Source of the DNA: Paenibacillus sp. FSL R5-0623
Lineage (GTDB): Bacteria > Bacillota > Bacilli > Paenibacillales > Paenibacillaceae
Direction of reading: 5' to 3'
DNA: 64,000 nucleotides
Assembly (NCBI RefSeq): GCF_037974265.1
Contig: NZ_CP150233.1
Location: 4,712,001 to 4,776,000 of the forward strand
Shown here piece after piece: positions 18,531 to 26,121 of the stretch; the stretch's first letter is position 1; every line of letters starts with the position of its first letter. The notes below the pieces were generated by a model that worked only from the letters and a program-made list of their open reading frames with translations, did no database searches and had not been told where the DNA came from. The position numbers and the translations under genes were made by a program.

Positions 18531-20873
18531 TTAAGGAAGCGAAGCTCCGTTTGTTGCTGGATCGTCAGAGGATTCGGATTCATTGGCAGGAGCTTTGTTG
18601 TTATCTGTTTCTTCTGTTCCGTCTGTTTCGTCGGTTTTAGCTTCTCCGGCCGAAGCCTCTTGTTCCTTCACTTCAGCTTCTGACGACGGATCAGAAGAGA
18701 TCGGAGCCTCATCGGCTATACCTGTCACTGCAGCTTTGGCAGTTTGCAAGTTCAACTGTACAGTTCTCTGCTCACCTGCGACCTGCTCGGTTTGCTTCAC
18801 AACATAGCCCTCACCCTTGACCGTAACCCCCACCTTCATGAGCGAAAGTACTTCAAGGGCATCACGGAGAGATTCACCTGTGAGATCGGGAATCTTCATC
18901 TTGCTGCTTTCTTCCGTTAGCAGATAGATTCGTTGGCCTGGATTCATAGAGGCGCCAGCAACCGGATACTGCCGAATTACGTTATCACCTTGACCAAGAG
19001 TCACATAAGCAATACCTGCGCTTAGAAGCTGGCTTCTGGCTTGTTTGGCTGTCTTGCCACTCAAGTCAGGCGCCTTGGCTTGCACGACAGAGACTTCTTT
19101 TGACTTTTTGTCAGGAGTTTTGGCTGTATCTTTGGGTATTCCCATGTATTGAAGAGTCTGGCTGACAATCTTTTTGAACACCGGGGCAGCTGCAGTTCCT
19201 CCCCCAATGTTGGTTCCATCCGGTTGGTCAATGACAACAAGTATAGCAATCTTCGGATTATTCACGGGCGCGAATCCAATAAACGATACAACGTCTTTTG
19301 ACTTGCTGTATGCTCCGTTAACAACCTTTCTTGCTGTACCTGTCTTACCAGCTACACGGTAACCTTCAATATAGGCGTTACGACCGGTACCAATCGTTTG
19401 GTCTGCAACCACTTGTTCCAGATAACCACTCACCAGTTTGGAAGATTCCTTGGAAATCACCTGACGAACAACTTTGGGTTTGATCACTTCCGTTGTCCCA
19501 TCATTCGGGTTCTTGATCTCCTTCACCAGATGTGGCTCCAGCAGTTTGCCGCCGTTAGCAATCGCAGAGATGGCTGCGACCTGTTGAATTGGTGTTACCT
19601 GTACAAGACCGTGACCATAAGCAGCGGTGGCAATCTCTGATTTGAAAACCAGTGGTTTAATTGGTGATGCCGCTTCATTCGGCAGATCAATGCCCGTCTT
19701 TTTCCCGAAACCGAATTCGTCTATGTAATGACGCAGACGTTCCCCGCCAAGCATGTTGTAACCCAGATTAACAAAAGCAATGTTACTGGAGCGTTTTACA
19801 CCTTCAAGGTAGGATATTCGTCCGTAAGAATGACCGTTATCACTAATTGTATATCCGCCAATATAGGTCGGTTTCGATTCAAAACTTGCATTGGGATCAA
19901 AGAGTTTTTCTTCAACAGCCCCTGCTAGCGTAACTATTTTGAATGTACTACCTGGCTCATAGATGGATTGAGTAGCATGGTTGATAAAATTCTTTTGATC
20001 AGGTGTACTCCCATACGTATTCGGATTAAAGGTTGGCCAGTTCGCCATCCCTAGAATCTCCATTGTGTTTGGGTCCGCAGCAATGACCGTCATGCTCAGT
20101 GGATTATACTTGGCAATGGCTTCTTTCATTGCATCCTCAATGTAGAACTGGATCGTATCATCGATGGTCAGCGTAAGGTTCTTACCGTTCTGAGGTGGCA
20201 GATAGTTATCCTGTGAATCCGGAAGTTTAATGCCTTTGGCATCTTTCTGATAATTCAGATATCCATCTGTACCTGTCAGTGCTTCATCATATGAGACTTC
20301 AAGTCCATTGACAGCTTTCCCGTCACGGCTCATATATCCCAAGAGGTGAGAAGCAAGTGTTTCTTCAGGGTAAAAACGCTTCGACTCCTGAGCCATCACA
20401 ATTGCATTACGCGCCTTATATTCATCTTGCAGTTCTTCACGCAATTCGTTGACTTGTGCCGCAAGTTCGGGACTTATTTTATATCCTTCACTGCGTACTT
20501 CACGCTGCTGAAAAAACTTACCATCTTCCTTTTTGGCTGTGACCAAAGCACGCATCTCACTCTCATTTTTCCCAAGCAGGGCAGAGAGCTTCTCCGTAAC
20601 AACATCCTGAATTCCGAGTTCATTAATTAATAACGGATTAACAGAAACCGTATACGCAGGCGCATCAGTAGCTAAAATGTTACCATTTCGATCCGTAATC
20701 GTTCCACGTGCAGCTTTAATCGTCTGTTCCCGCTCTACCAAACCGGCTGCCCGTTCCTGCCATACACCGCCATTCACAACTTGAATGAAAAAGATTCGGG
20801 TTACGAGTACAAGAAAAAAGAGGGTAATACATCCCCCTATAAGCAACGTGCGCATCTTTATTCTTTTTATCAT
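18531..20873 (-). CDS. pbpB: Septal penicillin-binding protein 2B-type transpeptidase (PASTA domains)
   Basis: Class B PBP cross-linking peptidoglycan at the division septum. It is 780 aa with a transmembrane anchor at ~9-31. The dimerisation domain begins near ARGTITDRNGNILA. Catalytic motifs are STFK (S309), SSN (362-364) and KTG (510-512). Two PASTA modules cover ~590-705 (VVQAKAPDLSG and KIPDLTGESL begin them). The last ~70 residues are an acidic, Ser/Glu/Asp-rich tail of low complexity, longer than in B. subtilis PBP2B and likely disordered outside the membrane. ATG 20873 has GAGGTG upstream and follows ftsL by 12 bp. Confidence 0.95.
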   Translation of the reverse strand: MIKRIKMRTLLIGGCITLFFLVLVTRIFFIQVVNGGVWQERAAGLVEREQTIKAARGTITDRNGNILATDAPAYTVSVNPLLINELGIQDVVTEKLSALLGKNESEMRALVTAKKEDGKFFQQREVRSEGYKISPELAAQVNELREELQDEYKARNAIVMAQESKRFYPEETLASHLLGYMSRDGKAVNGLEVSYDEALTGTDGYLNYQKDAKGIKLPDSQDNYLPPQNGKNLTLTIDDTIQFYIEDAMKEAIAKYNPLSMTVIAADPNTMEILGMANWPTFNPNTYGSTPDQKNFINHATQSIYEPGSTFKIVTLAGAVEEKLFDPNASFESKPTYIGGYTISDNGHSYGRISYLEGVKRSSNIAFVNLGYNMLGGERLRHYIDEFGFGKKTGIDLPNEAASPIKPLVFKSEIATAAYGHGLVQVTPIQQVAAISAIANGGKLLEPHLVKEIKNPNDGTTEVIKPKVVRQVISKESSKLVSGYLEQVVADQTIGTGRNAYIEGYRVAGKTGTARKVVNGAYSKSKDVVSFIGFAPVNNPKIAILVVIDQPDGTNIGGGTAAAPVFKKIVSQTLQYMGIPKDTAKTPDKKSKEVSVVQAKAPDLSGKTAKQARSQLLSAGIAYVTLGQGDNVIRQYPVAGASMNPGQRIYLLTEESSKMKIPDLTGESLRDALEVLSLMKVGVTVKGEGYVVKQTEQVAGEQRTVQLNLQTAKAAVTGIADEAPISSDPSSEAEVKEQEASAGEAKTDETDGTEETDNNKAPANESESSDDPATNGASLP

Positions 20874-20885
20874 CGGAACACCTCT

Positions 20886-21314
20886 TTACTTACTGCTTGC
20901 TGTATTGGAGGACGACTCAGTACCAGTTGATTTCGTACTTGTTGAGCGAGGTACATAAATGACATCCTTACCGGAAGCTTCAACGTAACCCAGTTGTTTT
21001 GCATTTTCGATGACCTGGTTGTTCAATGTTTCTTTTTCCACCTGCAGGTCTGCAATCGTCTTTTCATACCCCTTGATATCCGAAATAGTGGACTGAGCCT
21101 GCTTGTTCAGATCATAGATATGAGCATAACGAGACATCAAGGCTCCTCCAACAAGGATAACTGCAACAAGGGTAATCAGATACAAAATCTTCTCACGTGC
21201 CGGAAGCCCCGTACGACGGGTCACCACTTTGGTGGTTTCTTTGTATCGTTGCTGGGTCACACGTTCCTGGGACGCTTTTTCTTTTACAGCGAGATTACCA
21301 CGTGTATATGCCAT
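20886..21314 (-). CDS. ftsL: Cell division protein FtsL
   Basis: Small bitopic divisome protein forming a complex with DivIC and DivIB. It is 142 aa. A long basic cytoplasmic part (1-41) is followed by a transmembrane helix (~42-60) and then a coiled-coil/leucine-zipper segment (DLNKQAQSTISDIKGYEKTI onward). A Ser/Thr-rich tail ends the protein. The family is poorly conserved; the call rests on topology, size and the position between rsmH and pbpB. The only alternative is a DivIC-like protein, which is less likely here. Confidence 0.88.
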   Translation of the reverse strand: MAYTRGNLAVKEKASQERVTQQRYKETTKVVTRRTGLPAREKILYLITLVAVILVGGALMSRYAHIYDLNKQAQSTISDIKGYEKTIADLQVEKETLNNQVIENAKQLGYVEASGKDVIYVPRSTSTKSTGTESSSNTASSK

Positions 21315-21341
21315 ACTCCGATTCTCTCCTCCACTCTTGAT

Positions 21342-22292
21342 CTACAATTTCTCGGCTACGCGCAGCTTGGCTGAACGAGCACGTGAATTCTCGGTCAATT
21401 CCGTTTCCGTTGGAATCAACGGTTTTCTGTTAACTAAACGCAGGGTCCCCTTGCCGCCGCATACACACAACGGAAAATCGGGTGGACATGTACATTTTTC
21501 CAGATAACTGCTGAAAATCTGTTTACATATCCGATCCTCAAGGGAGTGGAAGGTAATAACAGATACACGTCCTCCTGGTGCCAGACAACGAACAGCCTGA
21601 TGCAAGCCTTCTTCAAAGGCACCCAACTCATCGTTGACGGCAATGCGTAATGCCTGGAAGCTGCGTTTGGCAGGATGTCCACCAGTACGTCGAGCTGCCG
21701 CCGGGATGCCTTCCTTGATCAGTTCCACGAGTTCACCTGTCGTCTCAATGGTAGACTGCGCTCGTTTTCCGACGATAACACGGGCAATTCTTCTTGAAAA
21801 CTTCTCTTCACCATAGCGATACAAAATTCGAGCAATCTCTTCTTCTGGCCAATCATTCACAATCTCTTTGGCCGTCAGCATTGCATCCTGGTCCATTCGC
21901 ATATCGAGCGGAGCATCGTGATTGTAACTGAATCCACGTTCTCCTTCATCAAATTGTGGAGATGACACACCCAAGTCGTACAAAATACCGTCGACCTGTG
22001 GCACACCATCCATCATTGGTACATCCAGATCCTTGAGTACCTGTTCCAGATCCCGAAAATTGGTTTTCACCAATGTTACACGTTCTCCATAAGCTGCGAG
22101 CTTCTCACGAGCATTGTCCAAAGCCCAATCATCCTGATCAAGTGCGATCAGACGTCCCCCTGGACCAAGCTTGGAAGCAATCACGGAGCTATGTCCGCCA
22201 CCGCCTAAAGTGCAGTCCACGTATATACCGTCCTGCTTGATGTTTAATCCCTCTGTTGCCTCTTCTTTGAGTACGGTTATGTGGTGAAACAA
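21342..22292 (-). CDS. rsmH: 16S rRNA (cytosine(1402)-N(4))-methyltransferase RsmH
   Basis: SAM-dependent enzyme that N4-methylates C1402 in the 16S rRNA decoding centre. It is 316 aa. The protein starts MFHHITVLKEEATEGL from TTG 22292, with AGGAGGGG upstream. SAM site: YVDCTLGGGGHS (residues ~24-35) and LIALDQDDWAL. The family blocks LGVSSPQFDEGERGFSY, HPAKRSFQALRI and VITFHSLEDRI are intact. It is also called MraW and is the standard second gene of dcw clusters. It is 18 bp after mraZ. Confidence 0.97.
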   Translation of the reverse strand: MFHHITVLKEEATEGLNIKQDGIYVDCTLGGGGHSSVIASKLGPGGRLIALDQDDWALDNAREKLAAYGERVTLVKTNFRDLEQVLKDLDVPMMDGVPQVDGILYDLGVSSPQFDEGERGFSYNHDAPLDMRMDQDAMLTAKEIVNDWPEEEIARILYRYGEEKFSRRIARVIVGKRAQSTIETTGELVELIKEGIPAAARRTGGHPAKRSFQALRIAVNDELGAFEEGLHQAVRCLAPGGRVSVITFHSLEDRICKQIFSSYLEKCTCPPDFPLCVCGGKGTLRLVNRKPLIPTETELTENSRARSAKLRVAEKL

Positions 22293-22310
22293 CCTGCACC
22301 CCTCCTGACT

Positions 22311-22748
22311 TTATAAATCAAAATTAAAATCGACCAGCTTTTCGGCAATGTCGTTGAATGCTTCTTCGGATTGATTGAAATAACTCTCCCATATGCCTTT
22401 GCTCCAAATCTCCACCCGGTTCGACACGCCAAGAACAACACAATCCTTGTCCAGCTTGGCATACTCTCTTAAATTGCCCGGCAGATTTACCCTGCCCTGT
22501 TTGTCCAGTTCACATTCGGTTGCACCCGAGAAAAAAAACCGGGTAAACGCACGTGCATCAGATTTCATCAATGGCAGTGCTTTGAGCTTCTGTTCCATGA
22601 CCCCCCACTCCTCCATGGGGTACACGAAAAGACACTGGTCCAAACCCCGTGTGACAACGAAAGACGGTCCCAGAGATTCGCGGAATTTAGCCGGAATGAT
22701 AACCCGACCCTTATCATCAATGCTATGTTGGAACTCCCCCATAAACAT
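22311..22748 (-). CDS. mraZ: Transcriptional regulator MraZ
   Basis: AbrB-fold protein with two DxxxR half-domains that binds repeats upstream of its own operon and controls dcw expression. It is 145 aa from ATG 22748 (MFMGEFQHSIDDKGR); an upstream in-frame GTG at 22760 overlaps the ribosome-binding site and is not used here. The two half-sites are DDKGRVIIPAKFRE (residues ~11-24) and DKQGRVNLPGNLRE (~83-96). It is the first gene of the cluster, immediately downstream of a promoter and of 10-bp-spaced GTGGG repeats. Confidence 0.97.
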   Translation of the reverse strand: MFMGEFQHSIDDKGRVIIPAKFRESLGPSFVVTRGLDQCLFVYPMEEWGVMEQKLKALPLMKSDARAFTRFFFSGATECELDKQGRVNLPGNLREYAKLDKDCVVLGVSNRVEIWSKGIWESYFNQSEEAFNDIAEKLVDFNFDL

Positions 22749-22765
22749 TGGCCCACTCACTCCTC

Positions 22766-22800
22766 ACCCGTTTCTCCCACTTTGCCCCACTTTCCACCAC
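22766..22800 (-). promoter_or_regulatory. MraZ operator: 10-bp-spaced TGGG repeats
   Basis: Reading the minus strand, GTGGT (22800-22796), GTGGG (22790-22786), GTGGG (22780-22776) and CGGGT (22770-22766) recur every 10 bp. MraZ of other bacteria binds direct TGGGN repeats separated by 5 bp, which is this pattern. The array lies between the -10 and the mraZ start, so autoregulation is likely. Confidence 0.75.
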
Positions 22801-22803
22801 CTA

Positions 22804-22832
22804 AGCATAATAGATTCGCACAAAAAAATCAA
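22804..22832 (-). promoter_or_regulatory. SigA-type promoter of the dcw cluster
   Basis: Minus-strand TTGATT (22832-22827), 17 bp, TATGCT (22809-22804). Each hexamer matches four of six consensus bases with ideal spacing. The start site would fall in the MraZ repeat array. Confidence 0.55.
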
Positions 22833-22871
22833 AACCCTTCTTGCATGACTTGATTTTTTAATTTTTCAGCA

Positions 22872-22913
22872 TAAAAAAAACGTCCTTGATCCTGTCACTC
22901 AGGATCAAAGACG
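22872..22913 (-). terminator. Rho-independent terminator after ahcY
   Basis: Minus-strand hairpin with arms CGTCTTTGATCCTG and CAGGATCAAGGACG (one G-T pair), followed by eight T. It lies about 110 bp after the ahcY stop and isolates ahcY from the mraZ promoter. Confidence 0.92.
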
Positions 22914-23022
22914 CTTCCCTTAAACGGGCAATCGTATGTATACCCGCACATGAGCCATATCATCAATAAACCATTCTATACCTATTGAACCATTTCATCA
23001 GCTTGTAATTATTGGATAGTGC

Positions 23023-24288
23023 TTAAAATTTCCAGCTATCCAGGTATTTCTCTTGCTCAGCTGACAAGGAGTCGATGCCAATATTCAGGCTTTCAAGTTT
23101 ATAGCTGGCAACCTGCTGGTCAATATCATAAGGTACATTAACAACGTTTTTACCCAAGTTTTCATAATTCTCACTTACATAACGCAGACCAAGCGCCTGC
23201 AGAGCAAACGTCGTATCCATAATTTCGGCAGGGTGACCATCTGCTGCACCCAGGTTCACAAGACGACCTTCTGCAAGAAGGTACATTTTACGACCGTCTT
23301 TGAAACGATATTCCTCAATGTTGCGACGAACTGTGCGAATCGATTCCGAACGTTTAGCCAGTTCAGGTTTATTCACTTCAACATCAAAGTGACCCGCATT
23401 ACTCAGGATCGCTCCGTCCTTCATCACATCGTAATGCTCACCTGTGATAACATCCTTATTGCCTGTAACTGCGATAAAGAAATCGCCCAATTTGGCGGCT
23501 TCCACCATCGTCATGACCCGGAATCCGTCCATGTGTGCTTCTACCGCTTTGATTGGATCGATCTCGGTTACGATCACATTCGCACCAAGACCTTTGGCGC
23601 GCATCGCTACACCTTTACCACACCAGCCATAACCTGCTACCACTACGTTTTTACCAGCGATAACCAGATTGGTTGTACGAATAATCCCGTCGAATGCAGA
23701 TTGTCCCGTACCGTAGCGATTGTCAAACAGATACTTGCAGTATGCGTCATTAACCGCAACCATCGGAAACTTCATTTGGCCTTCTTTCGCCAATGCTTTC
23801 AAACGAATAATACCCGTTGTCGTTTCTTCTGCTCCTCCGCGAATGGTTGCTGCGAGGTCAGGGCGCTCGGATGCAATAATGGTTGCAAAGTCTCCACCAT
23901 CATCAATAATGAGATCAGGCTTCACCTCAAGCGCACGCAGTTGCAATGATTTGAATTCCGCAGGCTCCGGATTGTACTTCGCATACACCGTAACGCCGTC
24001 TTCCACCAATGCTGCGCAAACATCATCTTGTGTAGACAATGGGTTACTGTGCGTAATTGTTACTTCTGCACCACCCGCTTGGATCACTTTTGCTAAGTAA
24101 GCTGTTTTCGCTTCCAGATGAAGACAAATGGCAACCTTCAAACCTTTGAAGGGCAGATCCTGTTCGAACTGGCGACGAATGCGGTTCAGTACCGGCATAT
24201 GCGCTTCTACCCAATCAATTTTCAGGTGACCCTCTGAAGCGAGTCCCATATCTTTAACAATACTGTTTTGCAACGCAGGTGTAGTCAT
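23023..24288 (-). CDS. ahcY: Adenosylhomocysteinase-family NAD-dependent hydrolase
   Basis: Cleaves S-adenosylhomocysteine to homocysteine and adenosine, restoring methylation capacity. It is 421 aa. Substrate residues lie in CLHLEAKTAYL, the DGGD segment and GGAEETTTGIIRL. The NAD loop is VVAGYGWCGKG (~207-217), and NDAYCKYLFDNRYGTGQS is typical. The C-terminus ends YLDSWKF without the K-x4-YRY tail of mammalian-type enzymes, matching the short archaeal/thermophile class. Some of those prefer S-inosylhomocysteine. It follows bshC by 44 bp with GGAGGATATGAA before ATG. B. subtilis lacks this gene and uses Pfs/LuxS. Confidence 0.93.
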   Translation of the reverse strand: MTTPALQNSIVKDMGLASEGHLKIDWVEAHMPVLNRIRRQFEQDLPFKGLKVAICLHLEAKTAYLAKVIQAGGAEVTITHSNPLSTQDDVCAALVEDGVTVYAKYNPEPAEFKSLQLRALEVKPDLIIDDGGDFATIIASERPDLAATIRGGAEETTTGIIRLKALAKEGQMKFPMVAVNDAYCKYLFDNRYGTGQSAFDGIIRTTNLVIAGKNVVVAGYGWCGKGVAMRAKGLGANVIVTEIDPIKAVEAHMDGFRVMTMVEAAKLGDFFIAVTGNKDVITGEHYDVMKDGAILSNAGHFDVEVNKPELAKRSESIRTVRRNIEEYRFKDGRKMYLLAEGRLVNLGAADGHPAEIMDTTFALQALGLRYVSENYENLGKNVVNVPYDIDQQVASYKLESLNIGIDSLSAEQEKYLDSWKF

Positions 24289-24332
24289 TTCATATCCTCC
24301 TCATTTATGTGTTTCTTCTATTATAAAGGGCT

Positions 24333-25964
24333 CTAGAGTGCAATGACCTTGTGCTCTCCAAGGAATTCGCTTGAGGCCTTAATCAGTTCATCGATCCACT
24401 CGGTGCCATAACGATTCAGGTAAAAGAGTGCATTATGTACTCGTTCCTGTGGTTTGCCCGTTGGGAATAAGGAGTTCTGAATGCCGTTCCAGTGCCTTAG
24501 ACTCACGTTATGTTTATCTTCGATAGCTTTGTGAGTCTGCTGTTTCAGATACTGCATCTGCTCGTTAATTTTATTCAAATTGGTATCGCCAATTCGTTCC
24601 AGCCCCGGATGAATCTCCGCGATCTCATCAAGCAACGGTCCATACAGATCAAGAAACGCTTCCTGAACCTTGTCAAACTGTTCATCTACCTGGAACGTCT
24701 CCTGCTGTGCGAGCCACTGCTCTTTCTTTTCTTCCATATGATATTGAACATCCTGAAAAGAAAGTCCATATTGTTTCATATGTTTGTGATGAATATCTTC
24801 CATAATGGTGAAAGACAACCGCGGCAACAAAATGGGCATTTGCAGGCCGAACTGACGGAATGCTTCCCGAGTCAAACCCCAATATGCAATTTCACCTTGC
24901 CCCAAAATAACAGCGGCTACAGGCAACACGGAATCTTGCATTAATGGTCGTGTCAATACGTTGTTACTGAAGCGCTCCGGATGTTCTCCCAGTTCCTGAA
25001 GCAAACGTTCCTCTGTGAAAGAAACCAAACCTTTGCGATCACTATATAAACCGTCCTTCAACAACAAGAGTAGACGCGTACCTTCATGAATGTAGAACAG
25101 ATTGGCTCCATCCTCTGCTACTTCGGCAGGCATAGCATAACCAGCTTGTTGTACCAGCGAAGCACCTTGTGTGTATGCGTTGCGCAGCACTGCATTTTTT
25201 CGTATCAACCGCTCAAACACGGGCTGTTCCAACCTGCGTAAATCTGGATCCGATGCATCCATTAGAACAAGTCCACTACTGGCAAACAAGGCAGATATCA
25301 TGCGGGCAAATGCATCACTCAGATTCGAACTGGATTGATGGATCTCTGTGATGCATTTCATCAGTCCTGGTTTATGTATCGTATCAGGTAAAAGATGTTC
25401 CACCTGTTCGAGTACATTCACCCACTGCTGCGAATCCACATGAACATTACTCACAGAATCCCTTCCTGCGAATCGTCCTTGTAACTTGACCTTCTTCATG
25501 TCTCCCTGATGATCAGGCAGATACGTGTGGTTAACCTCATCCCAGTCATGGTCTTCACCGGCAATCCAGAATACTGGGACTACCGGGCGTTGCAGTTTTT
25601 CTTCCGCTTCACGCGCAGCTGCCACTACACTGGCAGCTTTGTATATGACGAACAGTGGTCCGGTGAGCAGACCGCTCTGCTGTCCTCCTGTAACCACTAG
25701 TGCATCTTGTTCTGCAAGACGTGTGATGGACGCATGAACCTCTCCATGGTCGTTTACCCGCTTATTATATATACGTAAATACTCTGCCAGATCACGACGA
25801 TCAATACGTGTGTTTTCCGATTGGTCCAGCCACTCGGCACGCGCCTGAAGTCCTGATTCCCAGCGAATGTCATACTCGTAAAGGCCACGCGCAGCATCTC
25901 TTGAACAGATATAATCTTCTGCAAGTCTTGATCCGCTGCGGAGTGCCTCGGTAATACCGTTCAT
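24333..25964 (-). CDS. bshC: Putative cysteine ligase BshC (bacillithiol biosynthesis)
   Basis: Last step of bacillithiol synthesis, adding cysteine to glucosaminyl-malate. It is 543 aa, family length. Recognisable blocks are VVTGGQQSGLLTGPLFVIYKA (residues ~93-113), PVFWIAGEDHDWDEVNH (the HxxD-type nucleotide-transferase-like site) and PRLSFTIME. ATG 25964 follows AGGAGGCAGACCTC. In Bacillus bshC (yllA) directly precedes mraZ; here ahcY lies between them, and the opp genes lie upstream. The fold resembles class I aminoacyl-tRNA synthetases with a C-terminal coiled coil (~420-490). Confidence 0.95.
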   Translation of the reverse strand: MNGITEALRSGSRLAEDYICSRDAARGLYEYDIRWESGLQARAEWLDQSENTRIDRRDLAEYLRIYNKRVNDHGEVHASITRLAEQDALVVTGGQQSGLLTGPLFVIYKAASVVAAAREAEEKLQRPVVPVFWIAGEDHDWDEVNHTYLPDHQGDMKKVKLQGRFAGRDSVSNVHVDSQQWVNVLEQVEHLLPDTIHKPGLMKCITEIHQSSSNLSDAFARMISALFASSGLVLMDASDPDLRRLEQPVFERLIRKNAVLRNAYTQGASLVQQAGYAMPAEVAEDGANLFYIHEGTRLLLLLKDGLYSDRKGLVSFTEERLLQELGEHPERFSNNVLTRPLMQDSVLPVAAVILGQGEIAYWGLTREAFRQFGLQMPILLPRLSFTIMEDIHHKHMKQYGLSFQDVQYHMEEKKEQWLAQQETFQVDEQFDKVQEAFLDLYGPLLDEIAEIHPGLERIGDTNLNKINEQMQYLKQQTHKAIEDKHNVSLRHWNGIQNSLFPTGKPQERVHNALFYLNRYGTEWIDELIKASSEFLGEHKVIAL

Positions 25965-26003
25965 GAGGTCTGCCTCCTATTCTGCTTCAAAGAGCCTTTC
26001 TTG

Positions 26004-26033
26004 ATTGTACCGAATTCAAGGCCGCTTCGTCAA
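26004..26033 (-). promoter_or_regulatory. SigA-type promoter of bshC-ahcY
   Basis: Minus-strand TTGACG (26033-26028), 18 bp, TACAAT (26009-26004); each is 5/6 to consensus. It lies 40 bp upstream of the bshC ATG, just past the terminator of the opp operon. Confidence 0.65.
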
Positions 26034-26053
26034 AAGAAAGTGATTAAAATACG

Positions 26054-26080
26054 AAAAAAACCGCCGAACGAGTCGGCGGC
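26054..26080 (-). terminator. Rho-independent terminator of the opp operon
   Basis: Minus-strand GCCGCCGA/TCGGCGG hairpin with a short loop, then TTTTTTT. It is 42 bp after the oppDF stop. Confidence 0.93.
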
Positions 26081-26121
26081 ATTTAATAGATCAATAATAG
26101 CATATCGCTTTAGTATTCCAA

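Noticed and set aside
22749..23022. SAH or SAM riboswitch near ahcY
   Set aside because: This region is downstream of ahcY; upstream there are only 44 bp to bshC. The hairpin at 22872-22913 is a plain terminator.
23233..23949. 238-codon open frame on plus, antisense to ahcY
   Set aside because: Composition rich in Cys, His and Arg typical of antisense frames; ahcY is certain.
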